NCBI GenBank assembly: GCA_902774215.1
Contig: CACYHU010000055.1
Coordinates: 1 to 35,524 of the forward strand
Source: an uncultured Chloroflexota bacterium
GTDB lineage: Bacteria; Chloroflexota; Anaerolineae; Anaerolineales; Anaerolineaceae
DNA: 35,524 nt
Direction of reading: 5' to 3'
In this document: in pieces, positions 30,954 through 35,524 of the stretch
Numbering within the stretch: position 1 is the stretch's first letter
How the letters are laid out: every line of letters begins with the position of its first letter
Made by a program: the position numbers and the translations under genes
Notes under the pieces: generated by a model
The model's database searches: none
The model's input: the letters and a program-made list of their open reading frames with translations, nothing else
What the model was told of the DNA's origin: nothing

Positions 30954-33758
30954 ATGCCTATGCGAGCTGACTCAAAAACCCGGGAACCTGACGAAAAGTC
31001 CGTAGCCGCTGAGAATTCACGGGAAGCATCCCGTTTCTCCGGAATACCGGACAGTTTCGTTCATTCTGCCCCGCCTCCTCCTCACGTGCTGCCCAACAGC
31101 ATCATGCGGGAAATGCTGGATCCGCGGATCTCTGCCGCGGAAGAAGAGGCAGACCGGCTTTCTGCCGGCATCAGTTACGGCTCTCCCAATTCTGTCATGA
31201 GAGAGATGGGCAGCCGGCTGGGTTCTGATTTCTCCTCCGTGCGTTTCCACAGCGATCCCGGCAGCATCCGGAAAAATGAAGCGATGGGCGCAAGGGCTTT
31301 CACCCGGGGAAATGATATATATTTCGGCAAAGGCGGTTTTGAACCGCGGATCGCCGCGCATGAACTGGTCCACACCGTACAGCAGGGTGCGTCCCGCGGA
31401 TCGGTCAGCCGGTCCGTAGCTCCCGGTACCGTTCAGATGTGGTCATTATGGCCGTTCGGTAAGAAGAAAAAATCGAAATATGACCGGGAACAGGACTCCG
31501 GCGATATCGCGGACAGCCTGTTCCGGATCCGGGCAGGGTTTACCGCCTCGGAAGAACGGGAAAAGTCGGAACGGGATGCCCGGTATGTCAAAACCTACGA
31601 CAGTGAAATGAAAAGGATCAACCGGGCGAACAGGGGGCTGATCCGTGAAGAAGGTGCTGAAGAACAGGATCGGGAAAATGCCGGAAACGCGGCTCGGCAA
31701 AGTGCCGCTGATCTGCGGGTAAAAAAGAAGGATTATGTCAGCAAAGACGACAAGGCGAGCTACAATTCAAAGATCCGATCCATAGACAAAAAGACATATC
31801 AGGAGCTCCTGGACAGGCGCTTTCAGGCAGCGAAAGAGCTGGATGATTTATTCACTCAGCTCAATCAGGATTTGAACAAATCCATAGATGAGAACAAATA
31901 TCATGCCGCAAGCAGCGAAAACGGGAGAAATTTTAAACTTTATACCCAGATCATTCAAAATATTGAACAGGTTCACGCGAATGACGAAGATTTCCAACAG
32001 TGGAAACAGGAACTGACCGGCAGAGACAAAGAGCAAAAGAAGATCCTCACCCGGGCGGAAATGATCCTGCGGGAAGGAACATCTGACAATAACAAATATC
32101 TGCAGACTGAGGCAGGGATCAGGGAACGGGCGGATAACAGCAAGCTCGGCAAAGAATTTTATAAAGATGCATACAAGAAGAAAAAGACCAAACTTGACAG
32201 AATGGCAGCGGTCTATAAACGCTGGATGACCGGCAGGGATGAGCTTAATAACGAACTGCGGAATGGCCCTCATCAGCCCAACCTGACCGGTTCGGAGGAT
32301 AACGCGTCAGAGAGCTCCGGTCCGGATGACAGTTCCGATGAACTCATTCCGGGAAGAGAAAAGAACAACGGTGAAAACATCATTTCCACCGTTCCGGATG
32401 AAGCGCATGATAGTGACAGCTCCATTATCAACACCAATATCAGGCGAAATAAAACCGATATCTTCTCCGCAGGCATGAAGGATGAGGAGAATTTAAATAA
32501 CAAAACCGGCAACACTGTGAAATCAGCTGTCGAAAAATACGCCGCGGAACATTCCGGCCCGGGTGAGAACAACATATCAGAAGATGAAAGCCATCAGATC
32601 ATCCGCCAGCGGGGTATCGTGACAGATGAGCTTGCGGATCAGTTTGTCGCGGCGGATCCTACCGTAAGCAGTGTTAAAGAAAAGAACAACAAGGGAAACT
32701 TTGTCGACAACATCGCAAAAGCCATGGATAACGTGGATCAGCTGGGTACGGCATTTTATGATCATAACCTGCTGAACAGCCAGAACGTAAATACGCATTA
32801 TGTCATGCCCGCGATCGCAGGCACCGCCGGCGGTCTGGGTGTGCTGACAGGCCTTGCAGGAACCTTTACCGGGGCGAAAGAAACCATGCGGAATTTCAGC
32901 AATGTGAAAGCCGGCGGGAAAAAAATGGAGGTCGTCAATTCCGGATTGGATACGGTGGCTTCCGTTGGGAACATGGCTGCCAGCGGTATAAATACGATGA
33001 GATACATGGGCGGAATTCCCGTGGTTGGGGAGGCTTTGGCAACCGCGGGCGGTATCGCCAAAACTGGCCTGATCCCCGGACTGAACATCGCAGCCGGCGG
33101 CATCACAGCGTTTACCGGTGCTTATGAGTCGATCCGCGGGCAGAAGAGCATAAACAGGATCGATAATCAAATCAAAGCACTCAAAAAGTTTAAAGGCCAT
33201 AAAGACCAGGAAAAACTGATGCAGATCTTCAGACAGGGAAGAAGAGTAGGGGAACTGCACCGCACCAGCGGCTTAATGAAAGGAACCGGCGGAGGGATCA
33301 CACTGGGTACCGGGATCGCTCTGCTGAGCGGTCCGCTTGCGCCGGTCACCGCCGCCGTACTGGGTATTTCCGGTGCCGGTTTCGGTATCTTCAACTTTAT
33401 TTACGGAAAGAAAAAGAAGGCGCATATCCGCAAAGACGTGACAGCGGAAGAGATAGGAATTGATAACTGGGATAAAGAGATCAAGTGGGTCCAGGACCGC
33501 TTCCCGCATGAGAAATTAAGCAGGAAGGAAGCCAAGGAGATCATCCTGAAGGGGAAAGGGATCAACGCAAAAACAAGGACAGAAGCCTTTAAGCAGATCA
33601 ACCTGAAGCGCGCGGGCACGCTGCTGAATATTGCCGAAGGAGAAGGACCGCTGCAGACATTAGCCGAAAAAGTGATCACTGCCCTGGGTGTACATCGGAA
33701 GAAAGGCCGTTTTGCCGCCGGCGCGCAGAAGCTGATCGCTGAAAAGCTGGGCGGGTAA
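30954..33758 (+). CDS. DUF4157 (eCIS-type) protein with HELVH motif and Gly/Ala-rich hydrophobic C-terminal region
   Basis: 934 residues, no signal peptide. Residues about 76-146 are a DUF4157 domain: LGSDFSSVRFHSD, ARAFTRGNDIYFGKGGF and AAHELVHTVQQG, with the HExxH zinc-protease motif at 136-140. Residues 165-440 are highly charged and helical, 440-580 Ser/Asp/Asn-rich linker. Residues about 617-640, 666-728 and 776-818 are Gly/Ala-rich hydrophobic stretches that could enter membranes. The last 115 residues are basic. DUF4157 domains often head cargo of extracellular contractile injection systems, where they may self-process; no sheath, tube or spike genes are in this window. A secreted toxin-like effector is the inference. 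It has its own promoter and a downstream chaperone-like partner. Confidence 0.85.
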   Translation: MPMRADSKTREPDEKSVAAENSREASRFSGIPDSFVHSAPPPPHVLPNSIMREMLDPRISAAEEEADRLSAGISYGSPNSVMREMGSRLGSDFSSVRFHSDPGSIRKNEAMGARAFTRGNDIYFGKGGFEPRIAAHELVHTVQQGASRGSVSRSVAPGTVQMWSLWPFGKKKKSKYDREQDSGDIADSLFRIRAGFTASEEREKSERDARYVKTYDSEMKRINRANRGLIREEGAEEQDRENAGNAARQSAADLRVKKKDYVSKDDKASYNSKIRSIDKKTYQELLDRRFQAAKELDDLFTQLNQDLNKSIDENKYHAASSENGRNFKLYTQIIQNIEQVHANDEDFQQWKQELTGRDKEQKKILTRAEMILREGTSDNNKYLQTEAGIRERADNSKLGKEFYKDAYKKKKTKLDRMAAVYKRWMTGRDELNNELRNGPHQPNLTGSEDNASESSGPDDSSDELIPGREKNNGENIISTVPDEAHDSDSSIINTNIRRNKTDIFSAGMKDEENLNNKTGNTVKSAVEKYAAEHSGPGENNISEDESHQIIRQRGIVTDELADQFVAADPTVSSVKEKNNKGNFVDNIAKAMDNVDQLGTAFYDHNLLNSQNVNTHYVMPAIAGTAGGLGVLTGLAGTFTGAKETMRNFSNVKAGGKKMEVVNSGLDTVASVGNMAASGINTMRYMGGIPVVGEALATAGGIAKTGLIPGLNIAAGGITAFTGAYESIRGQKSINRIDNQIKALKKFKGHKDQEKLMQIFRQGRRVGELHRTSGLMKGTGGGITLGTGIALLSGPLAPVTAAVLGISGAGFGIFNFIYGKKKKAHIRKDVTAEEIGIDNWDKEIKWVQDRFPHEKLSRKEAKEIILKGKGINAKTRTEAFKQINLKRAGTLLNIAEGEGPLQTLAEKVITALGVHRKKGRFAAGAQKLIAEKLGG

Positions 33759-33780
33759 AACTATACGAAAGGATTGATCC

Positions 33781-34239
33781 ATGGATGCGGAAAATTTTCT
33801 AAACGCACTGGAGAATTTACTGAAAAAAATCGGCGTGCAGACTGCCGTTCTTGAGGGAACGGAGCCGCAGATCGGCAATACTTTGCGGGCACTGCTGCCG
33901 GTAACGGACGCGGGAGATGTGATCCTGACGGAAGTGATGCTGGGCCCCTGCACAGAGGATGCCCTGCTGCTGCAGCTCTATTCAACGATGATCGTGGAAA
34001 TCGGGCCGGGATATGAAGCGCTGAAGGAAATGCTGCTGGACTGGAACCTGACGGCCCGACTCGGCGCTTTCGGCATTTACCGGCAGCAGCGTCAGCTTTA
34101 TCATAAATATAATTACATCATTCCCACAGACGCGGACCCGGATGAGATGGCAGAGGAGATCTTTTACCTGATGAACCTGGTTCTGGATGTGATCGCGGAA
34201 CGCTTCCCCGATGCCGTCCGCCTCTCCGGCCATCAATAA
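33781..34239 (+). CDS. Small acidic YbjN/secretion-chaperone-like protein
   Basis: 152 residues, acidic, no signal peptide. The order is helix (1-18), beta-sheet with LRALLPVTDAGDVILTEVML, helix YEALKEMLLDWNLTARLGAFGIY, strands and a long C-terminal helix FYLMNLVLDVIAERF. This plan matches YbjN and type III secretion chaperone-like folds; LDWN is close to the conserved WN turn of YbjN. It starts 22 bases after the DUF4157 gene with AAAGGA 8 bases before ATG. The likely task is to hold the DUF4157 protein soluble or export-ready (inference from fold and position). Confidence 0.65.
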   Translation: MDAENFLNALENLLKKIGVQTAVLEGTEPQIGNTLRALLPVTDAGDVILTEVMLGPCTEDALLLQLYSTMIVEIGPGYEALKEMLLDWNLTARLGAFGIYRQQRQLYHKYNYIIPTDADPDEMAEEIFYLMNLVLDVIAERFPDAVRLSGHQ

Positions 34240-34270
34240 AGTCCTGTAACTGTTCAGAAAGGAGCACACA

Positions 34271-34519
34271 GTGACTGGCACTTTGCTGCGGCGAAGTCCG
34301 CACGAAGGGCCTGTCATCACAACAGCACAGCCGAACGTTCTGATACCACATTTTTCTCCTCTTTGGGAAACTCCTGAAGAAAATCACATTATTGTCCGGA
34401 TCATAAAAGCTCATGTTGATCATGCACTAAGATCGTTTTGCAGGCCTTTCGATGATTTTGGAACCCAAAGACACAGTTCACATATTCGCGTCTCTTTTTA
34501 CCCCTTATATGTTAGTTAA
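34271..34519 (+). CDS. Possible small gene with strong ribosome site (82 codons)
   Basis: GTG at 34271 follows AAAGGAG at an ideal 6 bases, 31 bases after the chaperone-like gene. The product (MTGTLLRRSPHEGP...) has no motif I recognise, and from about codon 30 its composition looks random. It may be a start kept from a broken third gene of the DUF4157 unit. The minus strand across 34370-34420 reads SFYDPDNNVIFF, like the end of a VOC/glyoxalase domain, so this 304-base gap (34240-34543) may be a join of two decayed genes. Confidence 0.3.
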   Translation: MTGTLLRRSPHEGPVITTAQPNVLIPHFSPLWETPEENHIIVRIIKAHVDHALRSFCRPFDDFGTQRHSSHIRVSFYPLYVS

Positions 34520-34543
34520 CAGACAGACTCGACAAACAGGAAT

Positions 34544-34897
34544 CTATCGACGTATCAAAACGCCTTTCATATACTGCGTTTCATTATGCGTTTTGTATAT
34601 CTCCAGCTTTTCTTCTTCCGTACAACCTATCAGTATTTTGATTTCTGAATCTCTCTTCATCAAATCAACGATACACATGATGGCATCAATCTTTTTATCA
34701 CCGCTTCCGACCCATACATCAATTCCTGCACCATCCATAGAGGCGGTATTTTTCAAATATCCATAGTCAACCTTATAGATGAAGTTTGGAAATCTGGGAT
34801 GAGCGGAGCCTCTGGGCCTGTCGATCACAATTTCCGAACTGTTTACCAATTCATCTAACGCTTTCCAAAAATCCTCGTTATAGCCGTCCACATTCAT
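34544..34897 (-). CDS. Inorganic pyrophosphatase-like protein
   Basis: 117 residues, shorter than family I pyrophosphatases (about 170). Recognised by IVIDRPRGSAHPRFPNFIY, VDYGYLKNT and MDGAGIDVWVGS. The signature D-x-D-P-x-D is degenerate: DGAGID lacks the middle Asp. Such short forms are common in Clostridia and may not hydrolyse pyrophosphate well. ATG 34897 has GAGG only 2-3 bases upstream, so spacing is tight. It lies near a frameshifted histidine phosphatase on the same strand; the pair looks like a small transferred block. Confidence 0.8.
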   Translation of the reverse strand: MNVDGYNEDFWKALDELVNSSEIVIDRPRGSAHPRFPNFIYKVDYGYLKNTASMDGAGIDVWVGSGDKKIDAIMCIVDLMKRDSEIKILIGCTEEEKLEIYKTHNETQYMKGVLIRR

Positions 34898-34933
34898 TAC
34901 CTCGTCATTTTCGTCTATTATCCTTCCTCATAA

Positions 34934-35412
34934 TCATTCCTTTCCTACTAAGGGAAATGGAACGATCTCCCCGCAGTTTGGATGTGGTACTCCGGTCACG
35001 GCTTCAATCATCATTCCATGTCCAATCACGATGACTTTTGGAACATCTGCATATTTTTGCAGCACAGGAAGCAGTGGACCCCTTTGTTCTTCACATATTC
35101 TTCGTATGCCTTCTCTGCGGTATGATCATCCTCATAGATATAAAGGTCGTTTGCAACCCATTCGTGCAGATCCGTCTCAATCCTGATTTCCAGCCCCAAT
35201 TCCTTAGAAAGAATGGCTGCAGACTGCACAGCTCTTGTATAAGAAGAACACAAAATCAGGTTCGCCTCCTGAAGTCGAATATCCTTTGCTGCTTTCTTTA
35301 TCTGGCCGATCCCGGTTTCCGAAAGAGGCGCTAAATTCGTTCCGTGTCCTTGATATATTTTGGTTCCACGTTCTGTATAATCTGTCTCCCCGTGCCGCAC
35401 AAAACAAAACAT
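34934..35412 (-). pseudogene. Histidine phosphatase family protein, frameshifted
   Basis: The minus-strand frame from ATG 35412 begins MFCFVRHGETDYT with the RHG catalytic motif and runs 128 codons to 35026. Its last 19 or so residues are out of frame. From the CCCC run at 35079-35082 the other frame continues the family: GPLLPVLQKYADVPKVIVIGHGMMIEAV, ending at TGA 34936-34934. A single lost base in the homopolymer restores it, but some 25 residues usual between the YEEYV region and the second half also seem missing. As read, the GHG histidine is lost and the enzyme is inactive. Confidence 0.8.
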
Positions 35413-35441
35413 TCATTTACCTCTTCAAACTGTGAATTTGT

Positions 35442-35524
35442 TCAGTCCTCGGATAACTGAAGTAGTAGCTCATATTGTTCATTTGAAACGATTTTCTTGA
35501 GTTCAGCCATGGCTTTATCATACT
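35442..35524 (-). CDS. C-terminal end of an unidentified gene, cut by the right edge
   Basis: On the minus strand the frame enters at base 35524 and stops at TGA 35444-35442: 26 residues reading YDKAMAELKKIVSNEQYELL and then LQLSED. It is charged and helical. It ends 29 bases before the histidine phosphatase start, so the two may share an operon. Too short to name. Confidence 0.5.
   Translation of the reverse strand, partial: YDKAMAELKKIVSNEQYELLLQLSED

Noticed and set aside
30954-34239. A full contractile injection system locus
   Set aside because: No sheath, tube, baseplate, spike or AAA ATPase genes are present in the window; only the cargo-like DUF4157 gene and a chaperone-like gene.
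1-35524. tRNA genes, rRNA genes, integrase or transposase genes
   Set aside because: No GGTTCGA-type T-loop in a cloverleaf setting and no protein with integrase or transposase motifs was seen.

Overview
The window looks like a chromosomal segment of an anaerobic bacterium of roughly balanced base composition. Most genes have a GGAGG- or AGGA-like ribosome binding site, and tightly overlapping operons are common. Lineage cannot be fixed from the sequence alone. The Thr/Pro-rich stalk proteins, the small membrane protein at 16.8-17.5 kb with a beta-domain of a style I associate with Anaerolineae, and the DUF4157 protein lean towards Chloroflexota. The GT-C-like membrane proteins, the DUF5662 protein and the pyrophosphatase/histidine phosphatase pair at the right edge are also typical of Clostridia.

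Layout. (1) Bases 1-9904, minus strand: a long Ser/Thr phospho-signalling operon. In order of transcription it encodes an FHA-winged-helix regulator, an HtrA-type protease with a C-terminal FHA domain, a membrane PP2C phosphatase, a degenerate PP2C-like protein, a membrane vWA-(TETP)24-FHA protein, two paralogous FHA-like adaptors, an intact kinase and a damaged kinase that runs off the window. Kinases, phosphatase, phosphothreonine readers and extracytoplasmic domains sit together, and a short G-x-T-V-V-like motif recurs in three of the proteins, so a membrane-spanning phosphorelay is the best reading. (2) 10.3-18.9 kb: mixed housekeeping and hypothetical genes: TSUP transporter, Suv3-like helicase, acylphosphatase, HD-RyR protein, DUF5662 protein, small membrane protein, PHP phosphoesterase and a small secreted protein. 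The intergenic spaces here hold several repeats and palindromes. (3) 19.3-25.2 kb, plus strand: a three-gene operon of large membrane proteins, two of them tandem duplicates, probably for surface glycan assembly. (4) 25.3-30.4 kb: an active/inactive M16 peptidase pair, AcpS, a lipoprotein with a propeller-like fold and an M20 amidohydrolase. (5) 30.4-34.2 kb: a structured non-coding region, a good sigma70-type promoter, a 934-residue DUF4157 protein (HELVH motif, Gly/Ala-rich hydrophobic C-terminal part) and a small acidic YbjN/secretion-chaperone-like partner. (6) 34.2-35.5 kb: a decayed-looking stretch with a pyrophosphatase-like gene, a frameshifted histidine phosphatase and a gene end cut by the window.

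The strongest candidates for something undescribed are the FHA/protease/kinase/PP2C membrane operon and the DUF4157-plus-chaperone pair. HD-RyR fusion, the repeat cluster at 16.5-16.8 kb and the structured RNA-like segment at 30.7-30.8 kb are secondary candidates. No tRNA, rRNA, CRISPR array, integrase or transposase gene was seen.
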